NCBI RefSeq assembly: GCF_009739515.1
Contig: NZ_CP046535.1
Span: forward strand, 1,302,001-1,366,000
DNA from: Sphingomonas profundi
GTDB lineage: Bacteria > Pseudomonadota > Alphaproteobacteria > Sphingomonadales > Sphingomonadaceae
Reading direction: 5' to 3'
DNA length: 64,000 bases
In this document: positions 24,012 through 37,000 of the stretch, in pieces
How positions within the stretch are numbered: position 1 is the first letter of the stretch
Layout: every line of letters begins with the position of its first letter
Made by a program: the position numbers and the translations under genes
The notes under the pieces: model-generated
Databases searched by the model: none
What the model saw: only the letters and a program-made list of their open reading frames with translations
What the model was told of the DNA's origin: nothing

Positions 24012-25748
24012 TTGTCAGTACCAGATGCCGACGCGCGGGCGCGCGCCGCCACCGCGCGGGGCGACTTCGCCGCCGCCTACGACATCACCGTATCGGCCAT
24101 CGCCGAGGGTGACGAATCGGAGGGGGTGCGCCACCAGCAGGTGCTGGCGCTGGCGCGGATGGGCGATATCGAGCTCGCCTCCGCCCTGTTCGCCGTCTAC
24201 GGCCTCGATCGTTCGGAAGAGCCGGACGAGCTGGCGGTGGGCGCGCGGCTGCTGAAGGATCGCGCTTTCCAGACGCGCGGGCGGGCGCGCGGCGCGGCGA
24301 TGGCGGCTGCGGCCGAGGCCTATCGCCGCGTGTTCGATCTCAGCGGCGCGCTACGTCCCGGCGTCAATGCGGCCAGCCTCTCGCTGCTCGCCGGCGATGC
24401 CGATCGGGCGCGGGACATGGCCCGGCGGCTGCTGATGCACCCCGACATCCCCGACGCGGGAGACCGGCGCGGCGTGACCAGGCAGGCGGAACTGCTGCTG
24501 GTGCTGGGCCGCGTGGAGCAGGTGGAGGCGGTGCTGGCGGCGACGGGCGGGCGGCCGGTGGCGGCGGCGGCCGATCGCGCCTCCACGAGCCGCCAGCTGG
24601 GCGCGATCGCGCAGGCTATCGGGCTTGATCCGGTGCGCGCCGCGAGCCTGCTCGCGCATGTGCGGCCGCCGGCGACGATCCACTTCACCGGCCCGGCCTT
24701 CGTGCCCGATCCGGCCGTGGAGGCGAATATCTTGGCGCGGATCGCCGGGGTGCTGGCGCGGCGCGACGTGGGCTTCGGCTACGGCACGCTGGCGGCGGGC
24801 GCCGAGCTGCTGATCGCGGAGGCGCTGCTGGCGCGCGGCGGCGAGCTGCACGTGGTGCGCCCGTTCGACGAGGCGGACTTCATCGATCATGCGGTGCGGC
24901 CGGCGGGCGCCGCGTGGGTCGATCGCTACCACGCGGCGCTGGCGCGGGCGACCAGCCACACGCCGGCCAGCGAGATGAACTATGTCGGCGATCCGGCGCA
25001 GTTCGACTATGCCGATCGCGTGGCGATGGGGCTGGCGCGGGTGAAGGCGCGACAGCTGGACGCGGAGGCGTTCCAGCTGAACCTGGAGGGCGAGGGGGTG
25101 GACATGCCCGCCGTCGCCACCTGGCGGACGTGCGGTGGCGCGAGCGTAACGGTGCCGGCGCCGGGGATCGATCGCGGCTTCCCGCGGCCGCCGCTACCCC
25201 GCGGCAGCGGCGAGGAGCGGACGATGGCGGCGATCATCTTCACCGACTTCCCCGGTTTCTCGAAGCTCGGCGAGGCGGCGCTGCCGGCCTTCTGGAACGG
25301 CGTGATGCGGCGCGTGGCCGACGTGCTGGACCGGCATGGCGACGCCGTGGAGTGCCGCAACGCGTGGGGCGACGCGCTCTACGCCGTCACCCGCAGCGCC
25401 GCCGTCTCGGCCGAGATCGCGCTATCGCTGCAGACCGCGCTGGCGGCGTTCGACTATGCCTCGCTGGGGCTGAAGGCCGGATTGGGCATGCGCATCGGCG
25501 CGCATTACGGCACCGCCTATCGCGCGATCGACCATATCACCGGCCGCATCAGCTTCTACGGCAGCGAGGTCTCCCGCGCGGCGCGCATCGAGCCGGTGAC
25601 GCCGCCGGGCGCGGTGTTCGTCACCGAGCCCTTCGCCGCGATGCTGATGCTGGAGGCGCCGGACCGCTTCGTCACCCGCTACGTCGGCCGCATCGAGCTG
25701 GCGAAGGGCGCCGGCAGCGCGCCGATGTACCGGCTGAGCCGGGCCTGA
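24012..25748 (+). CDS. Class III nucleotide cyclase with helical TPR-like N-terminal region, divergent active site
   Basis: A 578-residue protein from the TTG at 24012, chosen for the AGGGAAGGA 10 bp upstream; an ATG at 23955 in the same frame is an alternative. The first 210 residues are helical and repeat-like, followed by an alpha/beta region around residues 215-300 (IHFTGPAFVPDP) that I cannot name. Residues about 405-575 form an adenylate/guanylate cyclase catalytic domain. Both metal-binding Asp are kept (D412 in FTDFPGFSKLG and D454 in WGDALYAV). The Lys that selects adenine in adenylate cyclases is Asn450, and the Asn of the VNxAxR motif is Ser (GSEVSRAARIE), although the Arg remains. 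Activity or base choice may therefore differ from classical cyclases. It is transcribed away from the cytochrome operon, sharing its promoter region. Confidence 0.8.
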   Translation: MSVPDADARARAATARGDFAAAYDITVSAIAEGDESEGVRHQQVLALARMGDIELASALFAVYGLDRSEEPDELAVGARLLKDRAFQTRGRARGAAMAAAAEAYRRVFDLSGALRPGVNAASLSLLAGDADRARDMARRLLMHPDIPDAGDRRGVTRQAELLLVLGRVEQVEAVLAATGGRPVAAAADRASTSRQLGAIAQAIGLDPVRAASLLAHVRPPATIHFTGPAFVPDPAVEANILARIAGVLARRDVGFGYGTLAAGAELLIAEALLARGGELHVVRPFDEADFIDHAVRPAGAAWVDRYHAALARATSHTPASEMNYVGDPAQFDYADRVAMGLARVKARQLDAEAFQLNLEGEGVDMPAVATWRTCGGASVTVPAPGIDRGFPRPPLPRGSGEERTMAAIIFTDFPGFSKLGEAALPAFWNGVMRRVADVLDRHGDAVECRNAWGDALYAVTRSAAVSAEIALSLQTALAAFDYASLGLKAGLGMRIGAHYGTAYRAIDHITGRISFYGSEVSRAARIEPVTPPGAVFVTEPFAAMLMLEAPDRFVTRYVGRIELAKGAGSAPMYRLSRA

Positions 25749-25749
25749 A

Positions 25750-25886
25750 GATCCTCCCCGGTACGGGGAGGGGGAACCATCCGCAGGATGGTGGAGGGGG
25801 ACTGCGGCAGGACAGGGGCCGGCGTCTGCCGCGTTCCCCTCTCCACTACGCTGCGCGCGGTCCCCCCTTCCGCGTGAGGGGACGAT
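25750..25886. repeat. Sphingomonad-type intergenic palindromic repeat
   Basis: Between the convergent cyclase and aldehyde dehydrogenase genes lies a string of hairpins: CCTCCCC-GGTAC-GGGGAGG (25753-25771), ACCATCC-GCA-GGATGGT (25776-25792), and a long-range pairing of GTGGAGGGG (25791-25799) with CCCCTCTCCAC (25838-25848). I recognise the combination of a CCTCCCC/GGGGAGG stem next to an ACCATCC/GGATGGT stem as a frequent intergenic repeat of sphingomonad genomes. It may also terminate both converging transcripts. Confidence 0.65.
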
Positions 25887-27347
25887 CTACTCCGGCTGCG
25901 GGGGCGGCGACACGCCGGGGCGGCGGCGGATGACGAGGTTGCGGATTTCGGTCATGTCCTCCATCGCGAAGCGCACGCCCTCGCGGCCGAGGCCGCTGTC
26001 CTTCACGCCGCCATAGGGCATGTTGTCCACCCGATAGCTCGGCACGTCGTTGATCACCACGCCGCCGACGTCCAGATGGTCCCACGCGTCCAGCACCTTG
26101 AAGATGTCGCGCGTGAAGATGCCGGCCTGGAGGCCGAACTTGGAATCGTTGACGATCGCCAGCGCCTCGTTGAAGTCGCGGAACTTCATCAGAAAGGCGA
26201 CCGGGCCGAACGCTTCCTCGATGTTGAGGTTCGTATCGCGCGCCACATTCTCCAGCAGGGTCGCCTCCAGCATCGCGCCCTCGCGCGCGCCGCCGCACAG
26301 CAGGGTGGCGCCGCCGGCCGTCGCCTCCCGCACCCAATTGTCGAGGCGGGTGGCCTCTTTCACGTCGATCATCGGGCCGACGAAGGTGGCCTCGTCATGC
26401 GGGTTGCCGGCGATCAGCGTTCTGGTCTTCGCCACCAGCCTGTCGCGGAACGTATCGTAGATCTTCTCGTGCACGATGATCCGCTGCACGCCGATGCAGC
26501 TCTGGCCGCTCTGGTAGAAGGCGCCGAACACCGTGCGATCGACCGCGTCGTCGATGTCGGCATCCTCGTCGATGATGACGGCGGCATTGCCGCCAAGCTC
26601 CAGCACCACCTTCTTCTTGCCGGCACGCGCCTTCAGATCCCAGCCCACGTCCGGCGATCCGGTAAAGCTGAGCAGTTTCAGGCGATCGTCGGTGGTGAAC
26701 AGGTCGGCCCCGTCGCGGCTGGCCGGCAGGATCGAGAAGGCGCCCTTCGGCAGGTCCGTCTCGGCCAGCACCTCGCCCATGATGATCGCGCCCAGCGGGG
26801 TGCGGCTGGCCGGCTTCATCACGAACGGGCAGCCCACGGCGAGCGCCGGCGCCACCTTGTGCGCGGCCAGGTTCAGCGGGAAGTTGAACGGCGAGATGAA
26901 CGAGCAGGGGCCGATCGGCACCCGCTTCCAGATGCCCTGATACCCCCTGGCACGCGCCGAGATATCGAGCGGCTGCACCTCGCCGGTCATCCGCACGCTC
27001 TCCTCGGCGGCGATGCGGAAGGTGTCGATCAGCCGGCCCACCTCGCCGCGCGAGTCGCGGATCGGCTTGCCGGCCTCGATGCATAGCGCATAAGCCAGTT
27101 CCTCCGCCCGTTCCGTGAAGCGATTGACGCAGTGCTGCAGCACGGCCTGCCGCTCATAGGCGGCCATCCGCGCCATCGGCTCGGCCGCCTCGGCCGCCGC
27201 TGCGATGCCGGCGTCGATCGTGGCCGCATCGGCCAGCGCCACCCGCGTCGCCACCTCGCCGGTGAACTTGTCCGTCACGGCGAGGTCGGTGTTCGGCTGC
27301 TGCGCCTCGTTGGCGAGGTAGAGGGGGTAGGTGGATTGCAGTTTCAC
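25887..27347 (-). CDS. NAD(P)-dependent aldehyde dehydrogenase
   Basis: A 486-residue aldehyde dehydrogenase of usual family length. Visible landmarks are the NAD-binding SPFNFPLNLAAHK and the catalytic Glu in VLELGGNAAVI. The catalytic Cys is in QSGQSCIGVQR, and EEAFGPVAFL and MPYGGVKDSGLGREG follow near the C-terminus. The QSCIGVQR form resembles lactaldehyde or phosphonoacetaldehyde-type dehydrogenases more than betaine aldehyde types; the substrate is not determinable here. The start is the GTG at 27347, with GAAGGA 7 bp upstream. It follows an acetolactate synthase-like gene by 158 bp on the same strand, so the two may act on successive 2-oxo acid/aldehyde intermediates. That link is inferred from position only. 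Confidence 0.9.
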   Translation of the reverse strand: MKLQSTYPLYLANEAQQPNTDLAVTDKFTGEVATRVALADAATIDAGIAAAAEAAEPMARMAAYERQAVLQHCVNRFTERAEELAYALCIEAGKPIRDSRGEVGRLIDTFRIAAEESVRMTGEVQPLDISARARGYQGIWKRVPIGPCSFISPFNFPLNLAAHKVAPALAVGCPFVMKPASRTPLGAIIMGEVLAETDLPKGAFSILPASRDGADLFTTDDRLKLLSFTGSPDVGWDLKARAGKKKVVLELGGNAAVIIDEDADIDDAVDRTVFGAFYQSGQSCIGVQRIIVHEKIYDTFRDRLVAKTRTLIAGNPHDEATFVGPMIDVKEATRLDNWVREATAGGATLLCGGAREGAMLEATLLENVARDTNLNIEEAFGPVAFLMKFRDFNEALAIVNDSKFGLQAGIFTRDIFKVLDAWDHLDVGGVVINDVPSYRVDNMPYGGVKDSGLGREGVRFAMEDMTEIRNLVIRRRPGVSPPPQPE

Positions 27348-27505
27348 GTTGGCTTCCTTCTCACCCCTCCCGGGCGGGGAGGGGAAGGGGTGGGTGAGCG
27401 TCGTCGGAGGCGCGATGCCTCTGGCGACGCTGCCGCGGCGTTGCCGCAAGCCCGCGTGCCGCCCGCACCCGCCCCCGTCCCCTCCCCCGATAGGGAGGGT
27501 GAGGT
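27348..27505. repeat. Two GC-rich intergenic hairpins between ThDP enzyme and aldehyde dehydrogenase genes
   Basis: CCCCTCCC paired with GGGGAGGGG (27364-27384) and CCCTCCC-CCGATA-GGGAGGG (27480-27499) are compact inverted repeats of the same CCTCCCC/GGGGAGG type seen at 25753. The second begins 6 bp after the ThDP enzyme stop on the minus strand and could attenuate read-through into the dehydrogenase. The DNA between them is uninformative. Confidence 0.6.
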
Positions 27506-29155
<1,650 letters not shown>

Positions 29156-29329
29156 GCCATATCCCCCGCACGCGCCCCGGCTTGTCGCCGGCGACGCGGA
29201 TGTTGCCCGATGCTCGCGACCATTATTTTGTCGGCGGATTGCTACGGTATTTCGGTCGCGCGGCATAGGAGGATTTGCGCGGCGCGACGCTTCCCGCCGC
29301 CCATGCGCCGGACGCCTGGCACATGGCGG

Positions 29330-30889
29330 CTACGGCGCGACCTTCCACTCCCAGCCGAGCGGATCGCCGTCCATGATCTCCACCCCCTGCGCGGCAAGGT
29401 CGTCGCGGATCGCGTCGGAGGCGGCGAAGTCGCGCGCGGCCCGCGCCGCGCGGCGATCGTCCAGCCGCGCCATCACGTCGGCCTCGGTGAGGGCGGCGTC
29501 GGCGGGGCGGATGCGCAGGTCGGCCGGGGCGAGCGCCCTGCTGCCGACCAGCCCGAGGCCGAGCACGAGATCCATGCTGGCGAGCGCGCGCAGCTTGTGC
29601 GCGGCGTCTAGCCGCTTGTCGGCGAGGAGCTCGTCCATCACGGTGAGGGCGACCGGCGTGTTGAGATCGTCGGCCAGCGCGGCGTCGAACGCCGCCAGCC
29701 GTGCGGCCGCCGGCGCGGGCAGCCCGGCTTCCAGCCTCTCGCGCTGAAAGGCGAGCGATGCCCCGCGCGTGTAGCCGGCATCGTCGAGCAGGCCGTCCAC
29801 CCCGGCGTCGCCGCGCAGGCCCTGCTTATCGATGGCGAGCAGCAGCCGGCGCAGCCGCGTGCGCGCGGCGAGCAGGGTTTCGGCCGAGAATTCCAGCTCG
29901 CTGCGATAGTGGGAGGAGAGGCACAGCAGCCGATAGGCCAGCGGGTGCACGCCGCGATCGACCAGCGAGCGCAAGGTCGCGAACCCGCCCTGCGACTTCG
30001 ACATCTTGCCGCCGCGCCCCTCCTTGTCTCGCATGATCAGGAAGTTGTTGTGCATCCAGATGTTGGCGCCGGTGCCGTTGCCGATGCCGCCGCCGGTGAA
30101 CGCCTGGTTCTGCGCGATCTCGTTGCAGTGGTGGATCTCGCGATGATCGATCCCGCCGGTGTGGATGTCGAACTGGGCGCCGAGATATTTGAGGCTCATC
30201 ACCGAGCATTCGAGGTGCCAGCCCGGCGCGCCGACACCCCACGGCGAGGCCCATTCCATCTGCCGCGTGCTGCCGGCGGGCGACGAGCGCCAGATCGCGA
30301 AATCGGCCGGGTTGCGCTTGCCCTCGACGCTGTCGATGCGGCCGATCGCCTCGTCCGGCCGGGTGCCGGCGAGGCGGCCGTAATCGGGCACGGTGGCGGT
30401 GTCGAAGTAGAGGCCGGAGGGCAGCCGGTAGGTCGCGCCCGCCGCCTCGATGTCGCGGGCGAAGGCGATCATGTCCTGGATATGGTCGGTCGCCACGCTC
30501 CACAGGGTCGGCGGGTGGACGTTCAGCCGATCGAGATCGCCCTTGAACGCATCGGTGTAGAAGGCCGCGATCTCCCAGATCGTCCGCGCTGCGGCCTTTG
30601 CCGCCAGCTCCATCTTGTCGTCGCCCTCGTCGGCGTCGGATGTCAGGTGGCCGACGTCGGTGATGTTGATGACGTGGTTGGTCGCATAGCCCTTCCAGTT
30701 CAGCACCCGCCGCAGCGTATCGGTGAACACGTAGGCGCGCAGATTGCCGAGATGGGCGAAATTATAGACGGTCGGCCCGCAGCTGTAGAGCCGCACCATC
30801 GCCGGATCGATCGGGGCGAACGTCTCGGCCGCGCGCGTCAGGCTGTTGAACAGCGTCAGCGGCTGTCCGGCGGGGGCGGCGTGGGGCAT
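29330..30889 (-). CDS. cysS: Cysteinyl-tRNA synthetase
   Basis: A 519-residue class I aminoacyl-tRNA synthetase that charges tRNA-Cys. It shows the zinc ligand region YSCGPTVYNFAHLGN, where HLGN stands for the HIGH signature, then ITDVGHLTSDADEGDDKM. WHLECSVMS and HREIHHCNE (further zinc ligands) and GGKMSKSQG (the KMSKS loop) follow. The C-terminal helical anticodon-binding part is complete. I take the ATG at 30889, with AGGTGATCC just upstream, rather than the GTG at 30898 that overlaps this ribosome-binding site. It lies downstream of the giant exoprotein gene on the same strand but behind a strong hairpin, so it is probably transcribed separately. Confidence 0.96.
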   Translation of the reverse strand: MPHAAPAGQPLTLFNSLTRAAETFAPIDPAMVRLYSCGPTVYNFAHLGNLRAYVFTDTLRRVLNWKGYATNHVINITDVGHLTSDADEGDDKMELAAKAAARTIWEIAAFYTDAFKGDLDRLNVHPPTLWSVATDHIQDMIAFARDIEAAGATYRLPSGLYFDTATVPDYGRLAGTRPDEAIGRIDSVEGKRNPADFAIWRSSPAGSTRQMEWASPWGVGAPGWHLECSVMSLKYLGAQFDIHTGGIDHREIHHCNEIAQNQAFTGGGIGNGTGANIWMHNNFLIMRDKEGRGGKMSKSQGGFATLRSLVDRGVHPLAYRLLCLSSHYRSELEFSAETLLAARTRLRRLLLAIDKQGLRGDAGVDGLLDDAGYTRGASLAFQRERLEAGLPAPAAARLAAFDAALADDLNTPVALTVMDELLADKRLDAAHKLRALASMDLVLGLGLVGSRALAPADLRIRPADAALTEADVMARLDDRRAARAARDFAASDAIRDDLAAQGVEIMDGDPLGWEWKVAP

Positions 30890-30985
30890 GCGGATCACCT
30901 GAAGCGGGCGTCATGCCCGGAGCGCGGCGACTAGCCGAAGCGGGCGGGCGCCGACAAGAGCGCCCGCGCGGGCCATCGCAGGGGT

Positions 30986-31020
30986 GGCGCGGGGCGGCGG
31001 GCCGGCCGCCGCCCCGCGCC
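30986..31020 (-). terminator. 15-bp perfect hairpin right after the exoprotein stop
   Basis: The arms GGCGCGGGGCGGCGG and CCGCCGCCCCGCGCC are perfectly complementary around a 5-nt loop and lie 2 bp after the stop codon of the 20.8-kb gene. No T-run follows on the minus strand, so it is either an intrinsic terminator of the GC-rich type or a 3' stabilising hairpin. Confidence 0.65.
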
Positions 31021-31022
31021 GG

Positions 31023-34000
31023 TCACTTGCAGTCCGGGTCCGTGTTGCGGCGCTGCGGGTTGCACTGGCCGTCCGGCTCCTCCTTCGTCACCTGGTCCAC
31101 TCCGGTGCCCGTCACCTGCTCGTCGGTGGTGGTCAGGTCGGTGCCCGTGCCCGTCACCTGCTCGTCGATCGTGGTGGAGGTGGTGGAGAAGGCGTCGTCG
31201 CCGATGAAGGAGGTGTAGTAATCGTCGTTGCCGGCGCCCGTCACCGGCTCGTCGATGATCCCGGCGAGGCGGAACGGCGTGAAGTCGATCAGCTCGATCA
31301 GCGGCGAGTTCAGCTGCTGCACCACGCTGCTGATCGCGCCCGTGATGTCGTCCTCGCCGCGCAGCAGCTGGTTGATCACGTCCTGGATCGGCTGGGTGGG
31401 TGCCACGCCGTCGAAGCGGCAGCTGCGGCCGACGATCAGGCAGCCGTTCACCGTGGAGCGCGGATCGAAGCTCGCCATCGTCGCCTGGCCGGTGCCGGAG
31501 AGGGTCAGGCGGTCGATCAGGGTGCGGCCGGTGGTGAAGGTGCCGTCGCCATTGGCCTGGCGGCCGTTGATCGCGATCTCGGCCGGGCCGGTGCCGGTGG
31601 TGACGATCGTCAGACCGCCGGCGCCCACGGTGAAGCCGCGCCGCGCATCGGAGACGCGGGTGGCGCCGCTGTTCTGGATGTAGAGCGCGTTGCCGACCTG
31701 GAACTCGATCGCGTTCGCCTGGAGGAAGCCGACGTCGCTGGCCACACCGTCATTGTCGGCGAGCCGCTCGTCCCGCGCGTCCAGCGTGGTGAGGCCGTCC
31801 AGCGCGGTGAGCGCCGTCTGACCGGCCGCCACGATGCGCGGCGCGGCGAGCCGGATGCGCCCACCGAGCGCGCCGCCCGCGCCGTTCAGCGCGATCGAGC
31901 CGCTGGGCGTCAGCACCGTGATGCGGTTGCCGGCGGTGACGGCGAACAGATCGGTCTGCGCGGCCGAGCTGATCGTCGCCGCGCCCTCGACGCTGACGGC
32001 GCCCGGCGACGTGATCTCGAACGAGGCGTTGCTGCCGATCAGGTTGCCGTCGGTCGCCGCCGATCCGGTGAGGCCCAGGGTCTGCACCGTCACGTCGGCC
32101 GGGGCGACCACGCGGATCGCCTGGGCGCGGGTGCGGCCGAGCGACGCGTTGGACAGCGCGTAGCTCGCCGCGTCGCCCGCGCCGCCCACGATCGTGCGGC
32201 CCGTGCCGGTGTTGGTGAACACCGCCGCCGTCGTCGCGGCGCTGCCCACCCGGCCGGTGGCACCGATATCGACCGCCTCGGAGTTGAAGGCGATGCGCAG
32301 CCCGTCAACGCTGCCGTTCATCACGATGCCGGACAGGCCGTTCGCCGCGGCGTTGGCGGTGGTGCCGCGCAGCGATCCGGCGCTCAGCGTCACCAGATCG
32401 GACGGGCCGCCGGCGCGGTCGCCGCTCTGACCGCCGCCGAGGCTGCGGGTGATCTGGCCGAGGCCGATCACGCCGCCGCTCTCGACCATGATGTCGTCGC
32501 CCGAGGCGATCAGGATCGTGCCGTCGGACCGGACGCGGCCGGCGGCGTTCACCAGCACGTCGCCGCCGCCCTGGATCGTCACCGTGCCGGCGCTCACGGT
32601 GCCGCCGATCGTGGTGTTGCCGGTGAGCAGGAACGGCGCGCCGGTGGCGGTGGCCGCGAAGGGGAAGCCGCCCGCCAGCAGCAGGTTGCCGTTGGTGGCG
32701 TTCACCACCGCATCGCGCACGAAGAGGTTGCCGAGCGCGCGGACGGTGAGGCTGTTGGCCGCCAGCAGGTCGGCCGCCGTCACGCTGCCGCCGGTCGAGT
32801 CGATCGCGATGCGGTCGCCGGCCGTGACGTTCGCGAGGCTGACCGCGCCGCCCGCCGTCGCCAGCGCGTTGGTGCCGGCGCGCGCCGCGCCCGTCACCGT
32901 CAGCCCGCGGGCGGCGGTGAGGGTCAGCGCGCCGCGGGTCGCGGTGCCGCTGCCCAAGGTGAGCGCGCCGCCGGAGGTCAGCGTCAGGTCGGTCGCCGCC
33001 GTGAGGCTGCCGACGGTGAGGTCGAGGCCCGTCGTCGCGGAGATCGACGTGCCGGCGCTGATCGTGCCGGTATCGATCGGCGAGAGCGCGCCGACCGCCG
33101 CCAGCGTGACGCCGCCGCCGGCATCGGCCGAGCGGAAGCTCAGGTCCGCGCCGGACCGCGCATTGATGTTGCGCCCCGCCGCCAGCCTGCCGGTGGTGAG
33201 CGCCCCGCCCGAACGCAGGGTGAGATCGTTCACCGCCGTGAGGTTGCCGATCGCCAGCGCCCGCCCGGTCGTGACCGAGATGGAGTCGCCCGCGTCGATC
33301 GTGCCGTCGCTGATCGTCGATACGCCGCCGCCGGCCGCCAGGGTGACGCTGCCGTCGGCATCCGCGCTGGTGAAGCGCAGGTCGCCGTCGGTGGTGGCGA
33401 CGATATCGCCGCCCGCCGCCAGCGTGGCCGTGGCGAGATTGCCGCCGCTGTCGATGCGGATCGCGCGGGTCGCGTCGATCGGCCCCAGCGTGGTGGCGCC
33501 GCCGGCGGCCGCGATCAGATTGCCGGTCGTGACTGGACCCGCGATCGTGAGCGCGCCGCCGGTGCGGACCGGGGTAAGCGCAGCGAGCGACGCCGGATCG
33601 AACGCGGTGCTGCCCAGCAGCGTATCGAAGGCGAAGCCCGCCGGCGCCGCATTGCCGGCCAGCAGCGAGGGATCGGAGACGAACAGGCTGTCGCCGGCGC
33701 CGGTGCCGGTCGTCACGGCGCCCAGCTGCACCGCGCCGTCCACCAGCACCACGGCGCTGCCCGCGGTGGTGACGTTGCCGCCGAGCAGATCGCCCTGGCG
33801 GGCGCCGAGCGCGACGAGGCCGCGGCTCATGATGGTGCCGGTGGTGAGGTTCGCGCCCGCGTCCAGCACCGTGGCATAGGCCTGGCCGGCGGTGGCGATG
33901 CCGCTGCCGCGATCGCCGACATCCACGTTGCCGACCGTGACGGAGCCCGATCCGTGCACCTCCGCCGCCTCGGCCGAGAGGTTGCCCAGGCGGATGTCGG

Positions 34001-37000
34001 CCGGGGTGGCGGCGGCCGCGTTCGTCACGTGCACGGTCGGCCGCTCGGCCTGGCCGCCGGTGACGACCTGGCCGTTGCGCACCATGAAGACGAGCTGGCC
34101 GGGCGTGCCGTTGTTGGTGGTGGTGACGAGCGGCGCTGGGCCGCCGTTCAGGAAGCTGCCGGGCACGCGCGATCCGGCGAGCTCGAAGAAGGTGCCCGGC
34201 TGGCCACCGGTGCCGGCATTGAAGCCCACCGCCGCCGAGACGCCGCCGAAGCCGTTGGCGCCGCCGCTGGCGCTGCCCGTCTCCCAGCTGATGTTGGTGT
34301 AGTTGTAGTAGATGTCGAAATTGCCCGCGCCGGTATCCGCGCGGTTGGTCAGCACGATCTGGAAGCTGTTGAGCTTGTCCGCCTGATTGGAGAAGTAGCC
34401 GACATTCTGGTAGGTCGCGCCGAAGGCGTCGCGGCCGGCATAGGTGCCCGGACCGTAGGTGGTCTGCGCCGAACCCAGGTTGCGCGTGTCCACATCGGCG
34501 AAGAAGGCCGCGATGATCGGCTGACCGCGATAGTTGGCGCCGAGACCCGTGGGGGTGAAGGTGCCCTGGCCGGTGTTGAACGTCAGGTAGCCGTTGTTGC
34601 TGACATAGGTGGAATCGTAGGTGTTGCCGAAATAGTTGACGAGGAAGGGCAGGCCCACCTCGCTGGTGAAGCAGTCGTCGCAGCGCACGATCGCGCTGTC
34701 GTCGAAGCCCGGGGCGATGCCGGCCGGCGCCGCGTCCGTGCCGCCGCCGGTGGTTCCGCCGATGCCGGTGCCGGTGGTGGCGCCCTCGCCGGGCAGGATC
34801 GGGCCGGTGCCGGCGGTGAGATCGCCGGCGGTGATCGCGGCGCCGCCGGTGAGGAAGATCGATCCCGCCGCGCGGACGTTGCCGATCGTCATCGCGCCGC
34901 CCGCGTTCGAGCGGACGGTGCCGCCGACGCTCTCCACGTCGCCCAGGCGCACGATGCCGCCGCCGTTGGCGGCGATGCTGTTGGTGGCGCGCAGGCCGCC
35001 TGCCGTCAGCGCGCCGCCGGCGTTCAGCATGATCGCGCGGCCCGCGCTCAGCAGCCGCGCGGCGATCGCGATCTCGTCCGTCGCGGTGGCCGAGAAGCTG
35101 CCGGCGGCACTGGCGGCGGTGACGAACACGTCGTCGCCGGTGAGGGCGATGGCGCCGCGCGTCGTGGCGCCGTCCGCCAGCGTGAGCGCGCCGGTCGCGT
35201 TCAGGGTCAGATCGTCGCCGGCGCGCAGCACGCCCGCCGTCAGGCTGCCCGCCGTCGCGCGGCCGGTGATCGTGGTGCCGGCCGTCACGTTGGCCAGCGT
35301 CACCGTGCCGCCGGTGAAGGCGGCCGCGTTGCCGGCCGTGCCGGTGCCGGTGAGAGTCAGCGCGTTGCCCGCCGTCAGGGTCAGCACGCCCGCATTGGCC
35401 GCGGCATCGACGATGCTCAGCGATCCGCCGGCCCTGAGGGTGAGGTTGTTCACCGCGCTGAGCGCGCGCAGCGCCAGGCTCTGCCCGGTCGTCGCCGTGA
35501 TCGAATCGCCGGCCGTGATCGAGCCGTCGTCGATCGGATCGAGCGCACCGCCCGCGGCGAGCAGCACGCTGCCATCGGCGGACACGCTGCCGAAGGCGAG
35601 GTTGCCGCGCGCGCTGGCCGATACGTCGCCGCCGGTGGACGTGGCGGTGGTGAACGACAAGTCGCCGGCCGAGAGGTTGATGTCGTCGCCGGCGACGAGG
35701 GTGCCGGCCGACAGGTTCGATCCGGACGAGCTGGCGGTGAGCAGCCCTGCCGCCATGACATCGCGGAGCCCGATCGCGCCTGTGCTGTCGGCGGTGAAGT
35801 TGCGGCCGCTGCGGATCGTGCCGCCGCTGATCGGACCGCCGGCGAACAGGGTGACGTCGAAGCCGGCGCTGCCCGAGTTCAGCGTCACCGCGTCGGCGCC
35901 GCTGAGCTGGAGGTTCCCGCCGGCCGTCGCCTCGCCGACCGTGATCGCGCCGAGCGCCGTGACCGATATGCCGGTGCCGGCGGAGAGGCTGTTGGCGGTG
36001 ACGAAGCGGGTGCTGTCCGCCACGCCGCCCACGCCCCCGCCGCTGGCGAGCAGCACGGCATCCGTCGCGGTCGCGCGATCCACCGTGATGCCGCCGCCGC
36101 TGCTGGCGAGCGCCACGCTGCCGTTCGTGGCGGTGAGCGTGCCGAGGTTGAGGTTCTCGAGCGCGTTCAGCGCGATGTCCGCACCGGTCACGCTGATCGC
36201 GCCGGCCGAGGACGATCCGGTCCGTATGTCGGTGTTGATCCGCACCGCCCCGGCAGCCGCTAGGGCGATGCTGCGCGTGGCGAAGAGCGTGTTGCCGATG
36301 ATCGAGCTGATGCCCGAGCGCAGGTCGGCGCTGTCCAGCGCGAGGATACTCTCGAACGTCAGCGGGCCACCGGCGGAGACGAGCACGGAATTGCCGCTGA
36401 GCGAGCCGGTGATGTTGACGAAACCGCCGGTCGGCGTCGGTGTCGCCGCCGCGAGCCGGGTGCGGTCGAAGTCGCCGATCGACGGCAGCACCGAGGCGTT
36501 GGCGATATAGACCTGGCCGACCGAGCTGGCGCTGCCGAGCGTAAGATTGGTGCCCGGCAGCAGGATCAGCGTGACCGGCGCGTTCAGCTGCCCGGCGGTA
36601 ATCGCGCCGGCGGCGGCGATGCCGATATCGACCGCGGATTCGCCGGTGCCGAGCGTGGCGTCGCCACCCGCGCGGATGTGGATGCTGCGCCCGTCCGGCG
36701 CGCCGATCGGGCCGCCCACGCCTGAGGCGGCCGTGCCGACCACGATGTCGCCGGTGCTGGTCGTCAGATCGACGCCCTGGCCGGCCGAGACGGTGTCGGC
36801 GGAGAGCCGGTCCGCAGCGGAGAGGTCGATCGCGCCGCGCGTGGCGGTGACCGTGCCCAGCGTCGCCGTGCCGCCGCTGTCGAGCGTGATGCCGTCGCCG
36901 GCCGTCGCCGTGGTCACGCGCACCGGCCCGCCGGCCGAGATGGCGAGATCGTTGGCGGCCGTGGCCGTGCCAAAGGTGACGCCGCCGCCCGCGTCTGCCG

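Noticed and set aside
30984-36263. Plus-strand open frame of 1759 codons, and a similar one at 48051-51857, opposite the exoprotein
   Set aside because: These repetitive Arg/Ala/Gly-rich frames mirror the exoprotein repeats; there is no start context or domain.
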